Shown: positions 27,202 to 36,352, counted from the first letter of the stretch. The stretch: DNA of 64,000 bases from RUG754 sp964345365 (GCA_964345365.1 CAYFQR010000001.1:5546-69545); one strand, 5' to 3'. The notes: a model not told the origin generated them from the sequence alone. Program-made: numbers and translations.

Positions 27202-27230
27202 TTGAAAAATAAAGGTATTTATTGTAGAAT
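27202..27230 (+). promoter_or_regulatory. Promoter for the tetR gene
   Basis: TTGAAA (27202-27207), 17-bp spacer, TAGAAT (27225-27230). Two copies of the palindrome GAATATTC (27290-27297 and 27315-27322, 25 bp apart) lie in the leader between this promoter and the gene. Confidence 0.5.
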
Positions 27231-27376
27231 ATAGTCTAAACTTATTATTGTATTAAAAATAGTACTTGTATTTTTTGCAAGGCAAATCTGAATATTCTAT
27301 AAATCACCCCCACCGAATATTCTGCAAGCCGCCCTATAAGTATTTAACATCAAAACATTAAGGAGAAAAAACAATT

Positions 27377-27961
27377 ATGAAAAAAAGCTATAGAAATCAA
27401 ACAAAATCGCGTATCGTGACTGCAGCATGGCATCTGTTTTACAAATACGGCTACGACAATACGACTATAGATGATATTGTTGAAGCATCGCAGACATCCA
27501 AAGGCTCGTTTTACCACTATTTCGACTCCAAGGACGCTCTGTTAGGGTCACTTTCCTACCTCTTTGATGAAAAGTACGAGGAGCTGTCTGAGAGCATGGA
27601 TGCTTCTCTGAATCCCGTAGATAAGCTCATTTTTCTAAACAAAGAATTGTTCCTTATGATTGAAAACACCGTGTCCGTGAGCATACTTTCGCAGCTTTTC
27701 GCGACACAGCTTATAACGCGCGGAGAAAGACATCTTTTAGAGCCGGACAGGACATATTATAAATTACTGCGTCAAATCACTATTGAGGGACATGAGCAGG
27801 GTTATTTCAGAGAAGATCTTTCAGTAAATGACATATCAAAAGCATATTCCGTTTTTGAAAGGGGCATGATGTACGACTGGTGTCTTTGCAGCGGGAACTA
27901 TTCCCTGACACAATATACGCAGCAGCTGCTTCCTCTTTTTCTAAAAGGATTGTGCAATTAA
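27377..27961 (+). CDS. TetR/AcrR family transcriptional regulator
   Basis: 194 residues. N-terminal helix-turn-helix TIDDIVEASQTSKGSFYHYFDSKD spans ~30-53 (the classic TetR recognition helix SKGSFYHYF). The ligand-binding C-terminal domain is diverged and its ligand is unknown. RBS AAGGAG is 10 nt before ATG 27377. It is divergent from putP and convergent with the TRAP operon; the long divergent gap with repeated GAATATTC suggests control of itself and/or putP. Confidence 0.9.
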   Translation: MKKSYRNQTKSRIVTAAWHLFYKYGYDNTTIDDIVEASQTSKGSFYHYFDSKDALLGSLSYLFDEKYEELSESMDASLNPVDKLIFLNKELFLMIENTVSVSILSQLFATQLITRGERHLLEPDRTYYKLLRQITIEGHEQGYFREDLSVNDISKAYSVFERGMMYDWCLCSGNYSLTQYTQQLLPLFLKGLCN

Positions 27962-27990
27962 AAAGAGGGCCTAAGCCCTCTTTTATTTTA
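27962..27990. terminator. Bidirectional terminator between tetR and dctM
   Basis: AAAGAGGGC / GCCCTCTTT with a CTAA loop, followed by TTATTTTAATATTTTTC on the plus side and an A-run before it, so it can serve both convergent transcripts. Confidence 0.88.
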
Positions 27991-28018
27991 ATATTTTTCT
28001 TTATACATACCGGCGATA

Positions 28019-29362
28019 TTACACAAATACCAGCGATAACCAAGGTACGTAGGTTATTATGGAAAGCGCGACTACTCCCACTATGAAGTACGGTATTATA
28101 TGCTTAACCATAGATTCCATTTTTATCTTAGCTACCGCCGCTCCTACGAAGAGGTTACAGCCGTATGGCGGTGAGCAGAGTCCAAGCGCCAAGTTTACTG
28201 CCATAACAACACCGAAGTGGATAGGATTGATACCCATCTGTTCCACTGTCGGAAGAAGCATAGGCGCCATTACGATTATGGCAGGTACCGTATCCAAGAA
28301 GCAGCCTACTATTAAAAGCAGCAGGTTAATGAACATAAGCACGATATACGGGTTGTCCGATACTCCCGTAAGGAAAACCGTTATTCCCTGAGGAACCTTC
28401 TCGAATGTCATGAAGGTCGAGAATACGGTCGAATATCCTAAAAGGAAGGATGTGATTCCGTTGAGCACGGAAGTGTCCAGGAGCGTGTTATATAAACCCT
28501 TTAAGGTCATATCTTTATAGACAAAGAGGCTTATTATTATGGAGTACACTACCGATACACATGCAGCTTCAGTAGGTGTGAATACTCCGGAGTAGATTCC
28601 TCCCAAAATGATTACCGGTGAAAGCAGTGCCCAGAATCCGTCAACCGTAGCCTTACCCACACTCTTAAATCTCGCAAGCATTTGATTGCCCAAATTGGCA
28701 AGTCTGCCGCCTATTGTGAGTGACTTGGCATCTGTAATATGGGTTTTGAGATTCTTTTTTCTGAGGTCGGTTCCCGAACGGCGACACAGTATAATATTTG
28801 TAGCAACAAATATGCAACCGATCAGGATTCCCGGAAGTATACCTGCAAGGAAAAGTTTCGGTATGGATACGTTTGTCGATGCTCCATAGAGTACGAACGA
28901 AAGGCTCGGAGGGATAATAGGCCCCACGATACCTCCGAAGCAAACAACCGTTGCAGCGTATGCGGGATCATAGCCCTTCTCTTTCATTTCGGGAATCATC
29001 ATGCTTCCGATTGCGGAAGCTGTGGCCATACCCGAACCCGACAGCGCTCCGAAGAACATACATGCAATTATGCTCACGCAGCCTATCGCACCGTCTACGA
29101 AGTCTACAAGCGTAGCAGCGAAGTTGACTATCCTCTTAGCTATTCCGCCCGTCGACATTATCGTTCCGGCAAGCATGAAAAACGGGATTGCCATTACGGT
29201 GAAGGAGAATATACCGCTGTAGCAATATTGTGAGTTAATTACCATGTTCAGGTCGGAAAACAGGAACATGGAGAGCATTGTAGCTCCGCCGATTGCGAAG
29301 CCCACGGGAACTCCGATGATAAGGAGTACAAACAGTGTGATAAATAATGATGCGACAGCCAT
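28019..29362 (-). CDS. dctM: TRAP transporter large permease subunit
   Basis: 447 residues with ~12 membrane segments, the DctM family. It is the Na+-coupled transmembrane channel of a TRAP dicarboxylate-type transporter. Conserved stretches: LIIGVPVGFAIGGATML (~14-30), GALSGSGMATASAIGSMMIP (~104-123), and GVFTPTEAACVSVVYS (~265). Its ATG (29362) shares a base with the dctQ stop (TGATG), so the two are coupled. Confidence 0.95.
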   Translation of the reverse strand: MAVASLFITLFVLLIIGVPVGFAIGGATMLSMFLFSDLNMVINSQYCYSGIFSFTVMAIPFFMLAGTIMSTGGIAKRIVNFAATLVDFVDGAIGCVSIIACMFFGALSGSGMATASAIGSMMIPEMKEKGYDPAYAATVVCFGGIVGPIIPPSLSFVLYGASTNVSIPKLFLAGILPGILIGCIFVATNIILCRRSGTDLRKKNLKTHITDAKSLTIGGRLANLGNQMLARFKSVGKATVDGFWALLSPVIILGGIYSGVFTPTEAACVSVVYSIIISLFVYKDMTLKGLYNTLLDTSVLNGITSFLLGYSTVFSTFMTFEKVPQGITVFLTGVSDNPYIVLMFINLLLLIVGCFLDTVPAIIVMAPMLLPTVEQMGINPIHFGVVMAVNLALGLCSPPYGCNLFVGAAVAKIKMESMVKHIIPYFIVGVVALSIITYVPWLSLVFV

Positions 29363-29940
29363 CAGTCTGCACCTCCTTCCTGTTCATAAGCTTCAACCGC
29401 CGCAGCAACCTGGTCTACCATGTGCGGATGGGATGGGGCGGTATAATCTTTTGTTATGAGTGCGATTACGTCTCTTACGATGACGGATATCAGCCTTAAC
29501 AGCATGAATCCGCATCCTAAAACAAGTGAAAGGTAACCCCATGAAGTGCTTATCTTGATTCCGGCATATCTTACGTTAACTTGGAACTCAACCAGAATCA
29601 CTGCATAATAAATTGTAACCAATAATATAGCCGCAAGTATGAGATATGCGATTATTTCGAAAATTTTCTGCCATTTCGGCGAAAACTTATCTATAACAAG
29701 TGTAATTTTAATGTGCTCGTTTCTTCTCTCACCTATTGATATTCCCAACCATGAAATCCATACGAATATGAACTTGCCGAGTTCTTCAGACCATACAAGT
29801 GAGTGATTGAAAACAAATCTCATAATGATCTGTAAAAAAATAAAAAATACCATAAGGGCGAACATTGAAACCAGACAAATATCTTCCGCTCTGTCGATAA
29901 CTCCGGTTATCTTGCCGTAGAGCGACTGTTCTTTTTTCAT
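29362..29940 (-). CDS. dctQ: TRAP transporter small permease subunit
   Basis: 192 residues with four membrane segments and the DctQ signature FVFNHSLVWSEELGKFIFVW (~47-66) and GISIGERRNEHIKI. The cytoplasmic C-tail is longer than usual (THPHMVDQVAAAVEAYEQE-like, acidic). It follows dctP by 105 bp, with a hairpin in between. Confidence 0.92.
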   Translation of the reverse strand: MKKEQSLYGKITGVIDRAEDICLVSMFALMVFFIFLQIIMRFVFNHSLVWSEELGKFIFVWISWLGISIGERRNEHIKITLVIDKFSPKWQKIFEIIAYLILAAILLVTIYYAVILVEFQVNVRYAGIKISTSWGYLSLVLGCGFMLLRLISVIVRDVIALITKDYTAPSHPHMVDQVAAAVEAYEQEGGAD

Positions 29941-29990
29941 TTTTGTTCTCCTTGTGTTGTTAAAGTCTTGAGGTAATAACGGAGGGAGAG

Positions 29991-30009
29991 GGGGAGAGAT
30001 TGTCTCCCC
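29991..30009 (-). terminator. Hairpin between dctP and dctQ (attenuator or 3' stabiliser)
   Basis: GGGGAGA / TCTCCCC with a 5-nt loop and no following T-run. A stem-loop after the binding-protein gene is a common way to give more binding protein than permease. Confidence 0.55.
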
Positions 30010-30045
30010 GTTGATTTTATCCCCCGCTAATCGAGTTATTCCTTT

Positions 30046-31074
30046 TTATTTAGGAACCGTAGCAAGCCATCTGTCGATTACGTCCTGGCCGACTCTGTCT
30101 TTCATCCAGTCATATACCGGCTGGCATGCTTCTAAGAATGCGTCGGTTTCTTCTGCAGTAAGCTCATATACTTCCGCTCCCTCAGCCTTGAATCTCTCGA
30201 TATACTTGGCTTCGTTTGCTCTTTCTTCAGCTCTCTGTCCCTTAGCCATCTCGTGTACACCCTCTTCCAAAACAGCTCTGTCAGCAGGGTCAAGCGATTC
30301 AATCCACTTAAGAGATACGATAATAGGGAACGGTGATGAGCAGTGGTTTGTGAGTGTTACATAAGGAGCAACTTCGTGAAGGTTGAAGTCGTTGAATACC
30401 CCTAAGCTGTGGTCGAGTGCGTCAATCTGTCCCTGTGAAAGTGAAGTAACTACTTCGCCCCATGCCATAGGTGTAGGGTTTGCTCCCATTGCGTTCCAGA
30501 TTTCAACGTTAAGGTCGTTCTGTGCGATTCTTACCTTCTGGCCGTTGAAGTCTGCGGTGTTGTGGTAAACCTTGTCTCTTGAAATAATTTCTCTGATTCC
30601 GTTGTAATAGAGGTCGATGCAGTAGAAGTCAACGTCCTTGATATACTCGTTGAAGAGTTCGAGACCGCCGTTTTCAAGCATTCCTTCTTCCCATGCTTCA
30701 AATGAAGGATAGAGGAACGGAAGGTCGATACAAGCCGACTTGTCGCCTGCAACCTGTGTGAAGCAGGAAGAAAGGTCGAATACCATTTCAACCGTTCCAA
30801 GTCCTAAGCCTGCGATAACGTCAGTAGTGTCTCCTAAAGAACCGTCGGAAAATACTTCAACCTTGAAGCGTCCCGGCGCCTTTTCTTCGAGATAATCTCC
30901 GAGCCATACCGCCCATGTGTTAGTGGATCTTGATGATGAGTCGGTGTGTGCAATCTTGATAACGATCGGGTCTGAGGACTCACCGTCTGTGTTTCCAGGT
31001 GCGCTCTCTCCGCCGCAGGCTGCGAGCGATAAGCAAAGAGCAAGCACCATGATAAGTGCAATAATCTTTTTCAT
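30046..31074 (-). CDS. dctP: TRAP transporter substrate-binding lipoprotein
   Basis: 342 residues from ATG 31074, chosen because AAAGGA lies 9 nt upstream; an in-frame codon at 31092 has no site. Signal peptide with lipobox LAAC (Cys ~20). DctP-family core: KVRIAQNDLNVEIWNAMGAN (~155-174), where the Arg normally binds the ligand carboxylate, then MAWGEVVTSLSQGQIDALD. The substrate is an organic acid by family; which one is not visible. The gene is first in dctPQM and is preceded by a sigma-54 promoter. Confidence 0.93.
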   Translation of the reverse strand: MKKIIALIMVLALCLSLAACGGESAPGNTDGESSDPIVIKIAHTDSSSRSTNTWAVWLGDYLEEKAPGRFKVEVFSDGSLGDTTDVIAGLGLGTVEMVFDLSSCFTQVAGDKSACIDLPFLYPSFEAWEEGMLENGGLELFNEYIKDVDFYCIDLYYNGIREIISRDKVYHNTADFNGQKVRIAQNDLNVEIWNAMGANPTPMAWGEVVTSLSQGQIDALDHSLGVFNDFNLHEVAPYVTLTNHCSSPFPIIVSLKWIESLDPADRAVLEEGVHEMAKGQRAEERANEAKYIERFKAEGAEVYELTAEETDAFLEACQPVYDWMKDRVGQDVIDRWLATVPK

Positions 31075-31132
31075 TTTCTTTAATCCTTTCATAAAAAATA
31101 TAAAGCAATGCTACCTTTCGCATAGATATATC

Positions 31133-31149
31133 AGCAAATAATGTGCCAA
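31133..31149 (-). promoter_or_regulatory. Sigma-54 (-24/-12) promoter of dctPQM
   Basis: The minus strand reads TTGGCACATTATTTGCT, matching the TGGCACR-N4-TTGCW consensus at every defined base with the required 10 nt between GG and GC. Transcription would start near 31122, ~48 nt before the dctP ATG. The adjacent NtrC-type activator makes this the probable promoter in use. Confidence 0.85.
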
Positions 31150-31236
31150 TTCGTTTTTTTTCTTTTCTCCTTGTTATAATTTTGTCACTTATATGCATGT
31201 AAATCCTTTATTTTTCAATGTCTGACGAAATTAAAA

Positions 31237-31261
31237 AAACCACCGCAAAATGAGGTGGTTT
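31237..31261 (-). terminator. Terminator of the sensor/regulator transcript
   Basis: On the minus strand AAACCACC pairs with GGTGGTTT around a 9-nt loop and runs into TTTTT. It separates the regulator gene from the dctP promoter. Confidence 0.85.
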
Positions 31262-31303
31262 CACTCTGAATTTATAGAAGTACTATGTTGCAATATGTTT
31301 TTT

Positions 31304-31339
31304 ATGAAATATTTTTCATTGTTATGCGAAATATATTTC
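31304..31339. promoter_or_regulatory. Two palindromes, candidate activator-binding sites
   Basis: ATGAAATATTTTTCAT (31304-31319) and GAAATATATTTC (31328-31339) share the core GAAATATnTTTC, with centres 22 bp apart (two helical turns). They lie about 165-205 bp upstream of the sigma-54 promoter, the usual place for NtrC-type enhancer sites. Confidence 0.4.
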
Positions 31340-31449
31340 TCGTTTTTTTGAGGTTTATACGGTATTTTAACATGATTTTCTCTCTTTTTTATACAACCTT
31401 AGCGTATTTCGTGGTAGATATGCCGCCTTGCGTTATTTTCGAAAACATA

Positions 31450-32826
31450 TTATTTGAGGTCAGAAAGGTCTATTTCATATTGGCTTATCTTATTCCAAAG
31501 TTGTCTCGAAGTAATGCCGAGTACTATTGCCGTTTGTTCAACATTGCAATTCTTTTTTGAAAGCATTTCCGAAATGTATTTTTTTTCAAATAAACCTCTT
31601 GCACTCCTGAGGTCTGTAACTCCGTTTCGAAGTTCTATACATGAATATTGATCGCCGCTCGGCATTATGAATTCGCTCTTTGTTATATTGCCGTCTACCG
31701 AAAGCGCCATCATCCTCTCAATCATATTCTTGAGTTCTCTTATATTCCCGGGGTAATCGTAATTCAGCAATCTGTCCATCACCTCTCCGTCAATGTTGGC
31801 GTTTCTCTTTTTTTGGTCATTTGCGGTCATTTTTAAGAAGAAGTCGATCAGGCCCGGAAGGTCCTCCCTCCTTTCCCTAAGCGGGGGTATGGTCAACGTA
31901 AGAGTATTTATCCTGTAGAGCAAATCCTCTCTGAATCTTCCGGCTTCTATTTCAGCGGAAAGATTTTTGTTGGTTGCAAATACGAATCGTACATCGAGGG
32001 CGATGCTTTTGTTTGAGCCGACTCTCTCTATTGTCCTGGTTTCTAGCGCACGAAGCAACTTCCCCTGGGTCATAAGCGGCAGGTCACCTATCTCGTCCAT
32101 AAACAATGTGCCGTAGTTTGCCTCTTCAAATTTGCCTATCCTTGTCCCTACGGCGCCTGTGAATGCCCCTCTCTCATGCCCGAAAAGCTCGGACTCGATA
32201 ACTCCTTCCGGAAACACCTGGCAGTTCACGGGTATGAGCGGCTCATTCGCACGTTTACTGTTTCGGTGAATATAGTTGGCAACCACCTCTTTGCCCACGC
32301 CCGACTCTCCCAACAGAAGTATGTTGATGTTGGTATCGGCCGTCCTTTCGCACATATCCAATATTCTTCTATATGTGCGGTTCTTGGAATCCAAAAAGAA
32401 TTCGGACAGATTCTGTTTTTTAATCAAAATCTCTCCTCTCCTTTTGATTCGCCTCATCTCCACAACCTTTTCGACCTTTAAGAGAAGTTCATCGAGGTTA
32501 CCCGACTTGACGAAATAGTCGGTTGCACCTTTTCTGATTGCGTCGACGGCACTTTCTATGGAGCCGAAAGCAGTGATTACTATTATATCTATGTCACGTC
32601 CGGAACCGCAGATATTCTCAACCAGCTCATCTCCGCCCATTATCGGCATTTTCAAATCGGTAATTACCAATTCAACATCATTTTCATCTATATATTCGAG
32701 AGCCTCTTTGCCGTTTGAGCAAGTATGGGTGCTATATCCCGCCTCGTCAAGTATCATGGAAACCACTCTCTGATATTCTATTTCGTCGTCCACTATAAGT
32801 ATTCTAAAATTATTTTTTTGCATCAT
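31450..32826 (-). CDS. Sigma-54-dependent response regulator (NtrC/DctD type)
   Basis: 458 residues. Receiver domain (residues ~8-120) with the phospho-acceptor Asp in LVITDLKMPIMGG. AAA+ domain (~145-375): Walker A GESGVGKE, the sigma-54 contact loop GAFTGA, and Walker B TLFMDEIGDLP. C-terminal Fis-type helix-turn-helix VEQTAIVLGITSRQLWNKI. RBS AGGGG precedes ATG 32826. It follows the sensor kinase by 42 bp and lies directly upstream of the TRAP operon, which carries a sigma-54 promoter. The three parts form a complete DctB/DctD-like circuit. Confidence 0.95.
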   Translation of the reverse strand: MMQKNNFRILIVDDEIEYQRVVSMILDEAGYSTHTCSNGKEALEYIDENDVELVITDLKMPIMGGDELVENICGSGRDIDIIVITAFGSIESAVDAIRKGATDYFVKSGNLDELLLKVEKVVEMRRIKRRGEILIKKQNLSEFFLDSKNRTYRRILDMCERTADTNINILLLGESGVGKEVVANYIHRNSKRANEPLIPVNCQVFPEGVIESELFGHERGAFTGAVGTRIGKFEEANYGTLFMDEIGDLPLMTQGKLLRALETRTIERVGSNKSIALDVRFVFATNKNLSAEIEAGRFREDLLYRINTLTLTIPPLRERREDLPGLIDFFLKMTANDQKKRNANIDGEVMDRLLNYDYPGNIRELKNMIERMMALSVDGNITKSEFIMPSGDQYSCIELRNGVTDLRSARGLFEKKYISEMLSKKNCNVEQTAIVLGITSRQLWNKISQYEIDLSDLK

Positions 32827-32868
32827 TTCATATTCCCCTTGTCTTGTTATTTCACCCGGTGACTTGTT

Positions 32869-34875
32869 TTATGATTCGCTATTTTCACTTAAAATGCTAT
32901 CTTTTTTCAGTTTTCCTGCAGGGAATTCGACAAAAAATGTAGTCCCGATTCCTTGTTTGCTCTTGACACTCATGCTTCCGCCTATCTCATGAAGCTCTGT
33001 CTGCATGATATAAAGTCCCAATCCCGTGCCGCTGTCCTTTGTCGTATAGAACGGATTAAAAATGTCTTCCAATTTATCTTCCGGCATTCCGCAGGCATTG
33101 TCCGTAAATTTAATTCTAAGTTCCGATTTGTCACTTGCAACTCTGATGAGTATCTTCTTATCAGTCGTGGTTGCTTCTATAAAAGCATCGACAGCGTTGT
33201 TTGCAAGATTAACCATGCATAGTTTAAGCAAATCCTCATGTATCCGGAGCCTTCTTTCTTTTACATCGCTGATATCGATTTCAAGGCTTATATTGTTTTT
33301 TTCTATATCTTTACGTTCAAGCTCCATTATGGAATTAATTAAATCCACTATGTCTGTCTCTACAGCTTCATCTCTCGAAAGTCTTGAGAAGCCGAGCAGA
33401 TTTTCAATCAAACCGTTTATCCTGTCAACCGAATCATCCATAACCTCTATGGCGTGTTTTGATACGGAATCATTTATTTTCTTTTTCAGCACATAAAGAT
33501 AACTCTTTATAAGACCGAGAGGGTTCCTTATTTCGTGTGCCAGCCCTGCGCTTAATTCGCCGACCGCTATCATCTTCGCTTCCTGCCGGTTAAGCCTCTC
33601 GTGTTTTTGGCGCTCTGTATCATCTTTAACTATCAGCATCCTGTTGCTTGAAGATTCATTGACTACGGCTATCGTGACCAGATAGTTTTTGTCACCGAAA
33701 GCAAAAGCCTTTGTTTCGTTGGAATGAAGCAAAAAAGGTTTCAGTTCAGGGATTTCATCCGCATTTTTACCCACAAGCTCGGTAATCGGCATACCTACAA
33801 TCTCGGCTATTGTCTTGTTGGCAGCTAAAATATTTCGATTATAATCCGCAACCGCTATGCCGTCAGAGAGTGAATCTATCAGGTTCCTGAGTTCCTGTCG
33901 GCTCTCTTTCAGTTCCTTTGTCTTGATATTGACTTCATTGGCCACACTCTTGTTCCAGATGAAAAACGCACCGAATATTGCGATTATAAGAGAAATGATG
34001 TTGGCGGTATTAACTCCCTCGGAGAACTCATCAATCTCCGGTATGAAAGAACCGAACCATTTGGAGTTAATGTGACTGTACTGGTTGTTCTTTTTCATGG
34101 CGAGTATACCCTTGTTAAGTATACTGAATAGTACTTCCTGTTCCATATTTACCGCAACCGCAACGTCTTCCTCAGCTATCGAGTCTTCAAGGAACTTATA
34201 TCTGTTCGACATCAAATCTTGATTTAATTGATAAGATATCTTCGCCTCATCGCCGATTATCGCCTCAACCTCCCCTTTTTCGAGAGCACTGAAACATTCA
34301 TCGATATTTCTTGTCAAAATAAGCTGAACAGCCTTTCTATTTCTGAAATATCTGTTTGCTTCATGGTGGGCGGTACTTCCGGAAACCACCGCAATTTTAA
34401 GTCCCGTCACATCGGATATCTTCGAGTATCCGGATTCGCCGTCAACCAATACCTTGCTTCTTTCGGTATAGAGCCTCTGCGTGAACCAAAAAACACTCGT
34501 ATTCACCCTGTTCATATTGAGAACGGAGCAGTCCATCCCCCCGTTTTTTAATTTGATGGCTAGGTTGTACTTATCATAAACGACGGGTCTGAACTGGCAC
34601 TCGAGCGAGACGGACAACTGGTTAAAATAATCCACCAATATCCCTGTATTCTGAACCGAATTTTCGGACACGAAAGCAAACGGAGCGTCATTTACTCCGA
34701 TGCCGTAATTTATTATATTAGTCTTGAGATAGTTTCTTTCCTCAGGAGTAAGCGGCTGCGAATATCGGAAATAGTCATATATTCCGATGTCGTACCGATA
34801 AACTATATCAAGAATCTTCACGCCGCTTATGATGAGTGTAAAAATAATTGCATATAGAATGAGCCTCTTACGCAT
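32869..34875 (-). CDS. Sensor histidine kinase with extracellular solute-binding (SBP_bac_3-like) domain
   Basis: 668 residues. Membrane segment 1 (~5-22); an external type-3 binding-protein-like domain (~45-280, with NYGIGVNDAPFAFVSENS and GLKIAVVSGSTAHHEANRYF); membrane segment 2 (~295-312). Then a PAS domain (~335-440), HisKA with LSAGLAHEIRNPLGLIKSY (phospho-His) and HATPase motifs NLANNAVDAF, DNACGMPED and GTGLGLYI. I choose ATG 34875 since GGGGAG lies 7 nt upstream; GTG 34890 is weaker. The binding domain should sense the transported solute or a similar compound directly. Confidence 0.94.
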   Translation of the reverse strand: MRKRLILYAIIFTLIISGVKILDIVYRYDIGIYDYFRYSQPLTPEERNYLKTNIINYGIGVNDAPFAFVSENSVQNTGILVDYFNQLSVSLECQFRPVVYDKYNLAIKLKNGGMDCSVLNMNRVNTSVFWFTQRLYTERSKVLVDGESGYSKISDVTGLKIAVVSGSTAHHEANRYFRNRKAVQLILTRNIDECFSALEKGEVEAIIGDEAKISYQLNQDLMSNRYKFLEDSIAEEDVAVAVNMEQEVLFSILNKGILAMKKNNQYSHINSKWFGSFIPEIDEFSEGVNTANIISLIIAIFGAFFIWNKSVANEVNIKTKELKESRQELRNLIDSLSDGIAVADYNRNILAANKTIAEIVGMPITELVGKNADEIPELKPFLLHSNETKAFAFGDKNYLVTIAVVNESSSNRMLIVKDDTERQKHERLNRQEAKMIAVGELSAGLAHEIRNPLGLIKSYLYVLKKKINDSVSKHAIEVMDDSVDRINGLIENLLGFSRLSRDEAVETDIVDLINSIMELERKDIEKNNISLEIDISDVKERRLRIHEDLLKLCMVNLANNAVDAFIEATTTDKKILIRVASDKSELRIKFTDNACGMPEDKLEDIFNPFYTTKDSGTGLGLYIMQTELHEIGGSMSVKSKQGIGTTFFVEFPAGKLKKDSILSENSES

Positions 34876-34911
34876 TTCTTTGCTCCCCACTGAAATTTAT
34901 TTCACAGGTTC

Positions 34912-34940
34912 AGTATATATATTTTACGTTCTGCTGTCAA
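34912..34940 (-). promoter_or_regulatory. Promoter of the sensor/regulator operon
   Basis: Minus strand TTGACA (34935-34940), 17-bp spacer, TATACT (34912-34917). Near-consensus sigma-A promoter ~35 nt before the kinase start. Confidence 0.7.
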
Positions 34941-34953
34941 TAAGCAAAAAATC

Positions 34954-35046
34954 AAAAAGCCGAGTAAGTTCAAACAGAACCCCCAAAAGTTGAACCTGGA
35001 AATTCAATTTTTCGGGGTCACATTAGCCAACCTTATTCGGCTTTTT
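34954..35046 (-). terminator. Long two-tier hairpin after serS
   Basis: Outer stem: AAAAAGCCGAATAAG with CTTACTCGGCTTTTT (minus strand, one mismatch) followed by GATTTTTTG. Inside it, CCCCGAAAAATTGAA pairs with TTCAACTTTTGGGG. The whole ~93-nt structure ends the serS transcript. It is much larger than a standard terminator and may be a mobile repeat or a structured RNA. Confidence 0.7.
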
Positions 35047-35050
35047 AACA

Positions 35051-36337
35051 TCAATATTTATCGTTCTTCTCAATTATGTCGCATCCCATGTATTTTCTCA
35101 GCGGCTCAGGGACTATGACGCTTCCGTCAGCCTGCTGGAAGTTTTCGAGAATTGCTGCCGTTGTCCTTCCTACCGCAAGCCCCGAACCGTTCAATGTGTG
35201 AACGAACTCCGGCTTGCCGCCTTCGCCTCTTCTGAACCTGATATTCGCTCTCCTTGCCTGGAAGTCAAGGAAGTTGGAACACGATGAAATCTCCACATAT
35301 TTGTCGTAAGACGGCATCCAAACTTCTATATCATAGGTGCAGGCGGAGCTGAATCCAAGGTCTCCGGTCGAGAGTCTTACCACTCTGTAAGGAATATTAA
35401 GCTGCTTCAGTACTTCCTCTGCATCGCTTGTAAGTTTCTCCAATTCATCCCAAGAGTCCTCAGGTCTGCAAAACTTGACAAGCTCCACCTTGTTAAACTG
35501 ATGCTGCCTGATAAGTCCTCTGGTATCTCTTCCCGCGGAACCGGCTTCGGCTCTGAAGCATGGCGTATATGCCGTATAATATATAGGAAGGTTTTCTTCG
35601 GGAATAATCTCCTGAGCCAGCATATTTGTGACCGGTACCTCCGCTGTAGGTATCAGAAAGAAGTCTTTTTGAGGAAGATAGAACATATCCTCTTCAAACT
35701 TCGGAAGCTGGCCCGTTCCCGTCATGGCAGTCCTGTTTACCATAAACGGCGGGAGTATCTCAAGGTAGTTTTGCTCGAGCGTATGCATGTCGAGCATAAA
35801 GTTCATAACAGCCCTTTCAAGCCTTGCTCCGAGCCCCTTGTAAACGGTGAATCTCGCTCCGGCAATCTTTCCGGCTCTTTCCCAATCCAAAATATTAAGC
35901 TCTGCACCGATATCCCAATGAGCTTTGGCTTCAAAATCGAAAGTCGCAGGCTCCATAAATCGTCTTATCTCAACATTGGCGGACTCATCCTCACCTGTCT
36001 GAACTGTTTCGGCGGGTATATTCGGAATATTAAGCAAACAATCCCTGATTTCGCTCTCAACTGCCGACACCTCCGCATCGAGTTCTTTTATTTTAGCGGA
36101 AAGCTCTTTCATTTCCGCCATAATTTCGGTCGTATCCTGTCCCGCCTTTTTCATCAAAGGTATTTCCTTTGAAACGGTGTTCTGCCTGTTTTTCATCGCT
36201 TCAACCTGCGACAGCAGTTCTTTTCGCTTATCGTCAAGCGGAAGGGCGTTCTCGATTCCGAAGCTGCCCTTAGTCCTCCTCTCTACGCCGGCCTTACAGC
36301 CCTCGTAGTCTTCTCTTATTCTCTTTATGTCTAACAT
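35051..36337 (-). CDS. serS: Seryl-tRNA synthetase
   Basis: 428 residues, standard length. N-terminal antiparallel coiled-coil arm (~30-100) that contacts the long variable arm of tRNA-Ser. Class II core with motif 2 FRAEAGSAGRDTRGLIRQHQ (~265-284) and motif 3 GLAVGRTTAAILEN (~388-401). It starts 16 bp after the glutamine synthetase stop, so the two are co-transcribed; there is no room for a T-box between them. A long hairpin ends the transcript. Confidence 0.97.
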   Translation of the reverse strand: MLDIKRIREDYEGCKAGVERRTKGSFGIENALPLDDKRKELLSQVEAMKNRQNTVSKEIPLMKKAGQDTTEIMAEMKELSAKIKELDAEVSAVESEIRDCLLNIPNIPAETVQTGEDESANVEIRRFMEPATFDFEAKAHWDIGAELNILDWERAGKIAGARFTVYKGLGARLERAVMNFMLDMHTLEQNYLEILPPFMVNRTAMTGTGQLPKFEEDMFYLPQKDFFLIPTAEVPVTNMLAQEIIPEENLPIYYTAYTPCFRAEAGSAGRDTRGLIRQHQFNKVELVKFCRPEDSWDELEKLTSDAEEVLKQLNIPYRVVRLSTGDLGFSSACTYDIEVWMPSYDKYVEISSCSNFLDFQARRANIRFRRGEGGKPEFVHTLNGSGLAVGRTTAAILENFQQADGSVIVPEPLRKYMGCDIIEKNDKY

Positions 36338-36352
36338 ATACAGTCCTTCTTT

